From the NCBI GenBank assembly GCA_024516035.1, contig CM044956.1, positions 9,552,878 through 9,616,877 of the forward strand: a DNA stretch of 64,000 nt, given 5' to 3'. Every line of letters starts with the position of its first letter. Positions within the stretch are counted from its first letter, which is position 1. The DNA is from Bactericera cockerelli. Its lineage: Eukaryota > Arthropoda > Insecta > Hemiptera > Triozidae. Shown here piece after piece: positions 27,101-39,100 of the stretch. The position numbers were made by a program, and so were the translations under genes. The notes below the pieces were generated by a model, which did not search any database, had not been told where the DNA came from, and saw only the letters and a program-made list of their open reading frames with translations.

Positions 27101-30100
27101 CTCAGCACTTCTACCACTGTCTTTACAAAGATGCTAATAATTGACAAGGGCCCCCAGAACCAAGCCAATGCTGGTCTACTCCCTTTTTACAGTCCCCCAG
27201 CCAGACTGCTGGTCTACTCCCTGTTGATTGCTCACTTTAGAAAATTGTAGTGGTTTTTTTTGTTTTTTTTTTTTCTTATTCTATTATTAAAAGTGTACTC
27301 ACAGTGTCTTGGGTATCTTGAGTATACTCACAGTGTCTTGGGTATCTTGAGAATGTCCTCCCAGTACCGGGGAAAGTTCTGGAACTGGTAGGTGTACACC
27401 ATCACCAGGATGAGCATCGAGTAGATGATCACGGTCAGCCAGAACCAGTACATCATCTTGCGCCAGATCACCCACGATAGCTGTCGGAGGTAAAGTTGAG
27501 TTTGACAATATTGTCGGGAATAGAGGACGATAATAAACAGAGAACAGACTAGCCGACCCTAACAAGCCAGTGTAGCTTGCCCTTTTTCCCAAGGGTTTTA
27601 AGGCGTTATAAAGAATAACTATGTCCCCCCCCCTCACTTTTATTTACATGTTTACATTTCTATCTGTTCGCACCTGTATAGTACCTATGTGAGTTAGAAA
27701 TTATAAAATAGAATTAGAATAGATTTAAGACTAGTTTTAGTATACCCAACTTGTTAACATACATGTATGTATTAAAACAATAAAATGATGATGAACTTAG
27801 CCAACCAACTAGGCGCCGGTACGGCTGCGAAATCTTCCATAAATAAAGAAACACAAAATGATTGATCGCACATAGACATTATACATATGTGGTTCAGGAC
27901 GAGTCATCTTAATTTACTTTTAACTGCAGTTGGATGGAAGTCCATCACTGCCTTCCAGCTGTAGTGAAGCTGGTTTTATCAAACAACCATCAAATCCATG
28001 AGGAAGAGCTTGAACAATGCCAACCCCAAGTAGGTTTGGGACGAGAAAGAGTGAAACAAGACGTTAGATGAACAGTAAAATTATAATAATAACAATAGTC
28101 TTTAGTGGAAAACTGGAAGGTAAACACCGGGCGAGGTTAAAAATCGAAACATTTTCTACCACCTAACCCTCAGAGTCTTATTATTATGTGGTCACATACT
28201 CGAATTAATGAGGAAAAATGCATGCACTGGGTGGGATTCGAACAAAGGATCCCTAACCTTACTAATTGTAATTTATGTTATTCTAGTTATAATATTTATA
28301 AAATCCCGTAAAATATAGAATAAATAAAGAGGTGCTATATTAAACTGTTACCGTAATGGGACTCCCTGTCTCGAGCCGACAGTCTAAATAAAGCACTACT
28401 ACACTATACTCCACGCTACCTGGATTATCAGACTAGCGCCTTAACCCCTTGACTACCAGAGGGTCTCGTCCACCTGCTGCCTATATTACCTGGAAGGTGA
28501 GGATGAAGAGCAGGGCGAGCGCCATGTAGATGATGCGGAAGATAGTCATGCGGGCGCCGCTGATCCCGATGAAGAAGAGCATGGAGGCGACCACCCAGAT
28601 CCAGACCCATTTTTTTTTTTTTTTTAATGGCTTTGTTTAACGTGGCAGGATTCTCCCAAGGGAGCTCTTCCACCCAACCACCTTTTATTTATTTTGTATT
28701 TAATCATTAATTTCTTTAAAACCTTTAATCTTTATTTCTTTTTGCACATACTTCTAAGTTTTTTTAAAATTTATTGTTATTTTTTTTTTGTTGACGATTG
28801 TTTTGTAAGAAAAATAAAGTGTAAATAAATAAATAAAATAAATAAATAAATAAATAAAATAAATAAAATAAATAAAATAAATAAAATAAATAAAATAAAT
28901 AAAATAAATAAAATAAATAAAATAAATAAAATAAATAAAATAAATAAAATAAATAAAATAAATAAAATAAAATAAAATAACATAAATAAATTAAATAAAA
29001 TAAATATAATAAATAAATAAATGTTACCTGGAAGGTGAGGATGAAGAGCAGGGCGAGCGCCATGTAGATGATGCGGAAGATAGTCATGCGGGCGCCGCTG
29101 ATCCCGATGAAGAAGAGCATGGAGGCGACCACACAGATCCAGACCCATTTTTTTTTTTTTAATGGCTTTGTTTAACGTGGCAGGATTCTCCCAAGGGAGC
29201 TCTTCCACCCAACCACCTTTTATTTATTTTGTATTTAATCATTAATTTCTTTAAAACCTTTAATCTTTATTTCTTTTTGCACATACTTCTAAGTTTTTTT
29301 AAAATTTATTGTTATTTTTTTTTGTTGATGATTGTTTTGTAAAAAAAATAAAGTGTAAATAAATAAATAAAATAATCAAATAAAATAAATAAATTAAATA
29401 AAATAAATAAAATAAATAAAATAAATAAAATAAATAAAATAAATAAAATAAATAAAATAAATAAAATAAATAAATAAAATAAAATAAAATAAAATAAAAT
29501 AAAATAAAATAAAATAAAATAAAATAAATATAAAATAAAATAAAATAAAAATAAATAAATAAATATAAAAAAATAAATAAATAAAATAAATATTACCTGG
29601 AAGGTGAGGATGAATAGCAGGGCGAGCGCCATGTAGATGATGCGGAAGATAGTCATGCGGGCGCCGCTGATCCCTATGAAGAACAGCATGGAGGCGACCA
29701 CCCAGATCCAGAACTTAGTCAGCAGGGTGCGGATGGTCTCGCCCACCTGCTGCATCAGCTGGGAGCCCTTCGTCTTGGACTCGGTGCCCATGGCTGCAAG
29801 CATGAGGACGGTACGTTGATCGGGTTGGGTGGAAGAGATTGCCAAAGGCAATAAACCTGCCCTTTATTTTATTTTTTATTTTATATTTTTTTGGTTTTTT
29901 TTTTAAAGATGAGTGTTCCACAGCCTTTTTTATTTCGTAGCCATGAAACAGGAGCTACTGTAGACGCTTGTGGTCTGTGCTGTAGCCTGCCCATTCCGTA
30001 GTATGCCTCCCCTCTGATGGGTGAGAAGTGACACAATACTTCAAAATTAGGTGCTGGGTCAACACGAGCGCACCGGAAGGTATCCCTTACAAACAACTGT

Positions 30101-33100
30101 AACCAAATTAAGAATAAAATTTTTTGTTGGCACGGGGGATCGAACCCGGGACCTTCTGCATGGCAAGCGAGTGCTTAACCACTGAGCTAATCGCGCGCTT
30201 TAGTTAGGACACATCTTTTTATAATTATATTTTTCTATTCTTTTTCATTTTTATTGTATATTTTCTTTTCATTGTTAAAATAATTATTTATACTGTACAT
30301 AATGTCTATTTATATCTAAAAAAGTGTTGAATAATAATAATATTTATAATAATGACTTATTTATACTGCCTGACTTAGACTAATGAGTCCCATTATTCCA
30401 ACAGTAAACCCAAGTCGTATTATTTTTTGTGGTCAAAATCCTAAATGGGTGGATAACTTGTCAAGTCCCGGTTGGTTTCGAACCCACGACCTCTGAATTA
30501 CCTGTCAGACACCTTTACCACTGAGCTACCAGGACAGAAAAAAGTTATTATTTGAGTCTGTGACGACGTAGTTATAATGTTATTAGGTGATGGACAAGTC
30601 CATCTACCTGTATTGTAATTATTAGTTTTGAATAAAATATTTGTGCTAATTAGAATCGTGCCGTAACAATTACTCAAACTTGTTTAACAAAATTACCACT
30701 GAACATGGGACCACAAACCTCCAGGTAACAAGTTCGTCGCCTTATGGATCAAGCTAGTGAGGTCGGTAATAATATTCTTTACTGGAACCAAAAGGCGAGA
30801 TTAATGCTCAAACCATTTTCTATCACCTAACCCTCAGAGTCATTTTCTATCACCTAATTTACGTGGTCAAAAACTCAAAAAAAAAGAGTATACATTCAAG
30901 CATTGAACTGTAATGGGTTAAAGTTTTGTTAAAAAAGCTATAGGATTTCACAACTGAAATATTGAGCAAGTTTTGTAATATTCCCCCAATGTCAGATAGC
31001 AAATTGTAATTTCGAGAAATGAATTTAGTGCGTTGAGACTTACCGGCGCCTACAGAGATTTGCAGAGGCGACATCAGATCTCTCACTGCGGAGTTCTGCT
31101 GACTTTCACATCTCTCCTGCATGTACTGACGCAGGGTTATCCAGAACATACTGGTGAACAGGGTCTAGAACAGATGAGGTTAATGTTAAAGTTAATCAGA
31201 GTTCTGCTGACTCACATCTCTCCTGTATGTACTGACGCAGGGTTATCCAGAACATACTGGTGAACAGGGTCTAGAACAGATTAAGTTAATGTTAAAGTGA
31301 ATCAGAGTTCTGCTGACTCACATCTCTCCTGTATGTACTGACGCAGGGTTATCCAGAACATACTGGTGAACAGGGTCTAGAACAGATTAAGTTAATGTTA
31401 AAGTGAATCAGAGTTCTGCTGACTCACATCTCACCTGCATGTACTGACGCAGGGTTATCCAGAACATACTGGTGAACAGGGTCTAGAACAGATTAAGTTA
31501 ATGTTAAAGTTAATCAGAGTTCTGCTGAATCACATCTCTCCTGCATGTACTGACGCAGGGTTATCCAGAACATACTGGTGAACAGGATTAAAACATAGGT
31601 TAATGTTAAAGTGAATCAGAGTTCTGCTGACTCACATCTCACCTGCATGTACTGACGCAGGGTCGCCCAGAACATACTGGTGAACAGGGTCTAGAACAGA
31701 TTAAGTTAATGTTAAAGTGAATCAGAGTTCTGCTGACTCACATCTCACCTGCGTGTACTGACGCAGGGTCGCCCAGAACATACTGGTGAACAGGGTCTAG
31801 AACAGATTAGGTTAATGTTAAAGTGAATCAGAGTTCTGCTGACTCTCATCTCTCCTGCATGTACCTACTGACGCAGGGTTATCCAGAACATACTGGTGAA
31901 CAGGGTCTATAACAGATTAAGTTAATGTTAAAGTGAATCAGAGTTCTCCTGACTCACATCTCACCTGCATGTACTGACGCAGGATCGCCTAGAACAGTGG
32001 CACCTAACTTCAAAGCGATCGCCCTCTGGGAGTTGAAATGAGACTTTCAAGGGGGCGATAAAGAAAGAGCAGCGATAAGGATCGGACATACGTAGAATTC
32101 ACAACTCGGTGAACTTTTTGGCCAAAATTATAGTACTAAAGAAGAACAAGTTATGAGAAGCTATTGCTGACTTTTGATTGCCAAAGAATAAAAATTACAA
32201 GAGTTATATTGCTACTGATTCGGACATTTCTCCGTCATGACTACATTTTGATGAATAGTAAGTAGAATACAAAACATTCAAGTATATTAAGTTAAAAACT
32301 AAAACGTCATTCATTTTTTTCACTTTTGTTCAACAATTTTTTTTTTTTTTTCGTGTTCTAACACGGCTGTTGTTGTATCACAGTATTCACAGTGGCGGCT
32401 GATGTTCCAGAACAGCTGACATTGTTCAGAATATATTGCGGCAGTCCTATACATCTGAACGATTCCGAGGTCTGGCACATGAGTCCACCTGACTGGATGA
32501 ACGCGGTTCGACTGATTTTCATTTTACCATTCAAGTCAGGAGGATTTATAATTTCTTTACCTTTAAAATTTAAGTTTGTTTTAATCATATTTTTATCTAC
32601 ACCATCATTATCTTTTTTTAAATTTATGTTTGGATTTATCATTTTTTTATCCACATCGATAACTCTAAGTTGGATTTTCACCTCTTGGTTTTTAGAGCTT
32701 GAAGAAGGAGTACAGTTCTCAAGATTAGCTTTGCTCTGGTGTGTTTTATTCATGTTATTATCGTGAGTCTGTCCAGTACCTGGTGGAGAACTGGATGGGA
32801 CTATGTCCTGATCAATGTTTTTCTCAGAGGTTGAATCAACTTCTATAATAGATTTCAGTCGGCCATTCAATAAACGACTGACCTTAGGACTTGGTACATA
32901 ATTAAATACATTCGTGTCTCTCTTTTCAACATGATCGAAACTGAACAAATCCAATTCTTTTTCGGCATAAGTGGTAGAAGTGTGAGGCGTATCGGTGCAA
33001 GTTGAACTGGAGAATGTTGGGCATTCGCTAGTGTTGGCATCTCTGTTAGAAGTGCTGTTAGCTGATGTGGCGGGGGCGGTAGAAATTTGAGCACATTTAA

Positions 33101-36100
33101 ACATGGATTCCGAACTTGCATGATTTCTTTCAGAGTTATTTGTGTCTACGTTTCCTTCAGCTCTTAGGGTTTTTGTAGAAGCTTTTGGATCAACTGTGGT
33201 ATTCAAATGAATAAAGTTAGTAGTATTAACCATTGATGTTCCTTTCTTTTCCGGTACTTTTCGACACTTTGCCAATGTCTTTTCAGATTTTACTCCGGTC
33301 TGTTTCGCTTTGATTCTTTTAACATTTTTCACCAGGTTGCTTTGGTTGTCTGAAACACTTTTTTGTACTTTGTGTTTGGCGTGTATACCTTTTGTTACGA
33401 TGTTTTGCCTTACGATGGCGAGTGTATTTTCTGCAGTTGAATTTGACGCTTTGCTTTTCTTGCGTCCTTCATTTACTTTTCTATTTTTCAATTTTCTATT
33501 GTATTTCTTTTCACACGTTTTCTTCATTTTCACCAGCTCCTCATCTTTAGCTTCACACTGCTCCAGCTCGTTGGACTTCACCTCCAAGTCACAACTTCCC
33601 AATGCTCCGAGACAACTGACATAGATGCTTCCCTCGCCTAGACTATCGTCAGCACTCAGCGATTGCCAACACTGAGCGGACCCACTGGACTGAGGGAACA
33701 GGAGGGGATCACACTTGAGATGAGCGATCGTTGTTTTCTTGTTTCCCGCAATTTTCGCTTTCCCAGGTCGAGATTTTTCTTTTTTGGCAGCGCCAATTAC
33801 GGTAAATTGTTCTTTTTCATCCACAACAGGTTCAGGAACAACAGGGAGTGGCGGCTCGAACTCTTGCTCCTTGTCTATGTACTTCGGTTTCCAATAGTTG
33901 ATGAGGTAGCGCGGTTTCTTACTCTCCGGATCCTCCTCGACACTCAGCCGGATGTTGTACTGTTTGGTGCACCGCTGATCTGTGCTATCCTCAGCGGGGA
34001 GCCAGCGAACTCTCTGCTGTCCGGTTACTATTTGGAAGTCATCCACATTGAACTGGTAGGGCTTGGGAGGAGGGGCCGGGGGGCCTTTCGCTTTCTTTCC
34101 CATTGTGAAACGGGTGGCTTGAGACTGACTTCTAACAGGGTCAGTTAGATACTCATAAATATACAAATCCTTAGTAAATGTTTATTTATGTTGAACAGGT
34201 TTCTTACAAAAATTTTGTTCAGAAGTATTTTTAAATTCATGTTACATTTTCTGTATGTTGTGTTAATCTTTAAATATTTTTTTTAAGTGGCTCGTTTTTA
34301 TCATTTGTGTACACTGTCCATTGATTTTCACACAAAGTAAAAATAAACTATTAACTGTAATCAATTGTTATTTAAAACTCACAGATTCTTTTTCACATAG
34401 AAAGTATGGAAAAAGTCAGGGGGGAGCTAGTGGCAGAGAATGCCTAAAGCATTAACTTCGCCCCGGATTACAAAACAATTGTAATTAAAAATTAATATTG
34501 ATCTTTATTTTATTTATTTTACATACTAAGTTTTTTTTTTAATTTATTGTTATTAATTTTTTGTTGATGTTTGTTTTGTAACAATAAAATTTCAATTATT
34601 AATGCTACGAGTATGAGGATCAGAGGAACTCGGAGAAGAATTCGTGGTGTTGGTTGTGAAGATGGGGCGGGAGTGTTTGACGTTGCCGAGATATGATTGT
34701 AAAGAGTATTTTTATGAAATAATCTCAATATATTCGTTTGAGTAGTTGCTTTCTTACCTTGATGATGAGCGGCACTGTAATAAATTGTTATAACTCACTG
34801 ATTTTTTGCACACAGAAAGTATGGAAAAAGTCAGGGAGCTTTCTTATGGGGTTCGGTGAAAGAGAAAGCCCCAGGCTTTAACCTCGCCCCTTGGCTCACT
34901 ACATATTCTATTGTGTTCTTTTTTTTTCATGTCTTATTTTGTTGAATGTATCATGTAGTTGACCAATAAAGTGTTAAATAATAATAATAATAGTAATACC
35001 TTGATGATGAGCGGCTTGAAGGCGTAGTGGCTCACTTTGTTGAACCCGATCTGGTCGGACTTAGTTTTTTTTGTTTTATTTTTATTTTTTGAATTTATTG
35101 TTATTAATTTTTTTTTGATGATTGTTTTGTAAAAAAATAAAGTGTAAATAAGTAAAAAAAATAAAAATAAGCTTTCTTACCTTGATGATGAGCGGCTTGA
35201 AGGCGTAGTGGCTCACTTTGTTGAATAATAGTAATTAAAAATTAAAATTAATATTGATCTTTATTTTTATTTTACATACTTCTAAGTTTTTTTTTTTAAA
35301 ATTAATTATTGTTATTATTTTTTTGTTGATGATTGTTTTGTAAAAAAAAATAAAGTGTAAAAAAAAAAAAAAAAATATTTTTTTATTTTACATACTTTTT
35401 TTTATTTATTTTTTTAAATTTATTGCTATTCATTTTTTGTTGAATAAATAAAATGAGCTTTCTCACCTTGATGATGAGCGGCTTGAACGCGTAGTGGCTC
35501 ACTTTGTTGAACCCGATCTGGTCGGAGCCGTCTATGTAGGGCAGCTCCTCGTCCCCCAGGTCCATGCCGTAGAGGTACTGGGCAGCGAGCAGGAACTCGG
35601 CATAGAGCACGAGCACGGGCGAGGAGCGCAGCATGGACTTACTTCTAAGTTTTTTTTTTTAATTTATTGTTATAATTTTTTGTTGATGATTGTTTTGTAA
35701 AAAAATAAAGTGTAAATAAATAAAATAAAATGAGCTTTCTTACCTTGATGATGAGCGATTTTACATACTTCTAAGTTTTTTTTAAATTTATTATCAATTT
35801 TTTGTTGATGATTGTTTAGTAAAAAAAATAAAGTGTAAATAAATACATAAATAAATAAATAAATAAAATAAAATGAGCTTTCTTACCTTGATGATGAGCG
35901 ATTTTACATACTTCTAAGTTTTTTTTAATTTATTATTAATTTTTTGTTGATGATTGTTTTGTAAAAAAAATAAAGTGTAAATAAAAAATAAAAATAAATA
36001 AATAAAATAAGCTTTCTCACCTTGATGATGAGCGGCTTGAACGCGTAGTGGCTCACTTTGTTGAACCCGATCTGGTCGGAGCCGTCTATGTAGGGCAGCT

Positions 36101-39100
36101 CCTCGTCCCCCAGGTCCATGCCGTAGAGGTACTGGGCAGCCAGCAGGAACTCGGCATAGAGCACGAGCACGGGCGAGGAGCGGAGCATGGACTGGCGCTG
36201 GTTAGGCATCATCCACAGGAGAGAGGACCAGAGGAGCAGGATGAAGCCCAGCCACGAGTGGTACATGATGCTCCAGGCCTGATCACGAACATAAGGAAAG
36301 AATTAGCATATGAAAAATAAAAGCGCGCGATTAGCTCAGTGGTTAAGCACTCGCTTGCCATGCGGAAGATCCTGGGTTCGATCCCCCGTGCCGACAAAAA
36401 TTTGTATTCTTAATTTGGTTACAATTGTTTGTAAGGGATACCTTCCGGTGCGCTCGTGTTGACCCAGCACCTAAATGGGAAGTATTGTGTCACTTCTCGC
36501 CCTTCAGAGGGAGGCATACTACGGGATGGGCAGGCTACAACACAGACCACAAGCGTCTACAGTAGCTCCTGTTTCATGGCTACGAAATAAAAAAGGCTGT
36601 GAAACACTCATCTTTAAAAAAAAAAAAACATCGAGTATATTCCGAGATCAAGAATAATTTCATCTTCGTGGCTGTCTCTGTAGAAACACTCGGACCTTGG
36701 GCCGAAGAAACAATGGGATTCATAAACAAAGTTGGCAACATTTGTAAACAACATACAGGAGAACCAAAGGCACGAGCATACCTATTCCAAAAAATGTCAC
36801 TTTTAATCCGGAGAGGAAATTGCTCAAGTATTCTGAGTACTTTGCCCTCTGGATTGCAAAGGGCAGAAATATATTATCTGTAATAAAAAAAAATTAATTA
36901 TAAATAACCAATAATTACTATGAAGGTAGTACTATTGTATTAATTCCGTGTTCGTGAGGCACAGATAATAGAAAATTTTATAAGGGCAAAGTTTTATAAG
37001 TAAAGCTATAAGCCCAGAACAAAATTCTGAGGCACCCACAGGAGAGAAGACCAGAGGAGGAGGATGAAGCCCAGCCACGAGTGGTACATGATGCTCCAGG
37101 CCTGGTCACGAACATATGAAGGTAGTACTGTAATATTAATTGCCGTTGAAACTTTCGGATCTTTTGGACCAGATGCCTTGGATCTATTCAATTCTATTTC
37201 CAAGTCTCTGGTGCTTGAAACGAAAGAGAGATGTGCAGGGGAGTACTTCCGAAAAAAAGGAAAAGTGGCATCCGTGTTGAGCACACTGAAGAAAGAATAT
37301 GTTTTTAATGAAATATATTATATCAATTCATATAGGTGTACGATATAATAGAGATGTAATACGATGTAAAATAGAATATATTAATTCAGATTCCGTGTTC
37401 GTGAGGCACAGATACTTATATCACGGTGGTGAGAGGATTATATGGACGACCAGATTCAATGTCTAGGATCCTTTCATGTCCATTAATTTGATTTGGTTTT
37501 AAAATCGTGGTTTGGAGTTATAAAATGTATAAAATACAGTAAAATTGATTCAAGATGGGTTTTTTACCCTCCATTCACTAGGACTCTCGTACCAGCTACC
37601 CACATTAACCTCAACCAGCCCGGGTTGGGCCGGAAAGGCCAGGTAGTTGTAATAGTAATCAACTGCTTCTGATGTATCTTTTGTGATATTTTTTCGGTAA
37701 TACATCGTCTTTCGGGGACCCCTCGTGATGCTGATTCCCGAACCCACTCAGGCTGGATGAGGTTAAGGCAAATTTAGGGTAAAACCCCCGTCGGCGTCGT
37801 GATATAAGTATAAGTAGTGCTTTATTTAGATTGTCAGCGAAAGACAGATAGTCCCCTTATGCCAACAGATATGACCTGTCTTCTTCTTTTACTCTGTCTT
37901 ATCCCGGTTAAGCAGGGTCGACGTTGTTTAACCTCATGGTTGAGGTTGGTTGGTTTTGGCTCATTTTTTTACGGCTGGATGCCCTTCCTAACGCCAACAA
38001 TTCTATTTGATTTAACGTCCTGAATTAGGACAGGGGTTTCACCCTCCATTCACTGGGAATCGTACCAGCTGCCCACATTAACCTCACCCAGCCTGGGTAG
38101 GGCCAGAAATGCCAGCCTCATATGTACGGAGGGAACAGAATTTTCTGTGTAAAAAAACTGCTCCGACCGGGGAACGAACTCAGGATTTCTGGACTACGGG
38201 CAGTAGTCACAACCGTTACGCCACGGAGTCTGGACCTGTAGTTGAGGAAAATGGCCTTAAATAAATAGAAAGTAAAAAATTTGGACCAAATGACCATCTT
38301 TTTTTTCTCGGAATTATTATGTTGGACTTGATTACCATCATGATAATGTTGGTGTCTATGTAGGAGGTTTAAGTTGGACTTGCTTTCCATCATGATAATG
38401 TTGGTGTCTATGTAGGAGGTTTAAGTTGGACTTGCTTACCATCATGATAATGTTGGTGGCTATGTAGGAGGTTTAAGTTGGACTTGCTTACCATCATGAT
38501 AATGTTGGTGTCTATGTAGGAGGTTTAAGTTGGACTTGCTTACCATCATGATAATGTTGGTGGCTATGTAGGAGGTTCAAGTTGGACTTGCTTACCATCA
38601 TGATAATGTTGGTGGCTATGTAGGAGGTTTAAGTTGGACTTGCTTACCATCATGATTATGTTGGTGTCTATGTAGGAGGTTTAAGTTGGACTTGCTTACC
38701 ATCATGATAATGTTGGTGTCTATGTAGGAGGTTTAAGTTGGACTTGCTTACCATCATGATAATGTTGGTGGCTATGTAGGAGGTTTAAGTTGGACTTGCT
38801 TACCATCATGATAATGTTGGTGGCTATGTAGGAGGTGCGGGTGACGAATCTGGAGATGGTGATGATGGCGTCCATGAGATACTCGAATATGCTGACGCCT
38901 GGCAGTGAGCCATCTGGAACAGGCAACAGTGAGCCACCCAGTGAACAATGTCTTGCCATTCCTAACATTGCTTTACATAAATACTAATACAAATTCGTTT
39001 AACTCATAGATAAAACTCCTCCCGCATATCTGCTGTCCTCTTCATTGTTCCCAACACACTCGCCGTATAATATCAATACTAATTTACATATAATATCGCC

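Larger units (their letters stand above)
31165..31992 (-). repeat. Exon 10 acceptor array: about 8 copies, 106-base unit
   Basis: Acceptor copies at 31270, 31376, 31482, about 31588, 31690, 31796 and about 31905. Each contains the first 60-75 bases of exon 10, preceded by ttctag. In several copies CAGGAGAGA has become CAGGTGAGA, making a donor inside the copied exon. The array ends at an unrelated sequence near 31992. Confidence 0.94.

Noticed and set aside
28764..29851. Minus-strand frames with long LFYLFYL or FILFILF runs
   Set aside because: Readings of the aaat microsatellite joined to exon 11 or its copies. Only 29597-29793 is exon.
32392..34148. Plus-strand frames of 104-161 codons
   Set aside because: Antisense shadows of the nested 581-codon gene.
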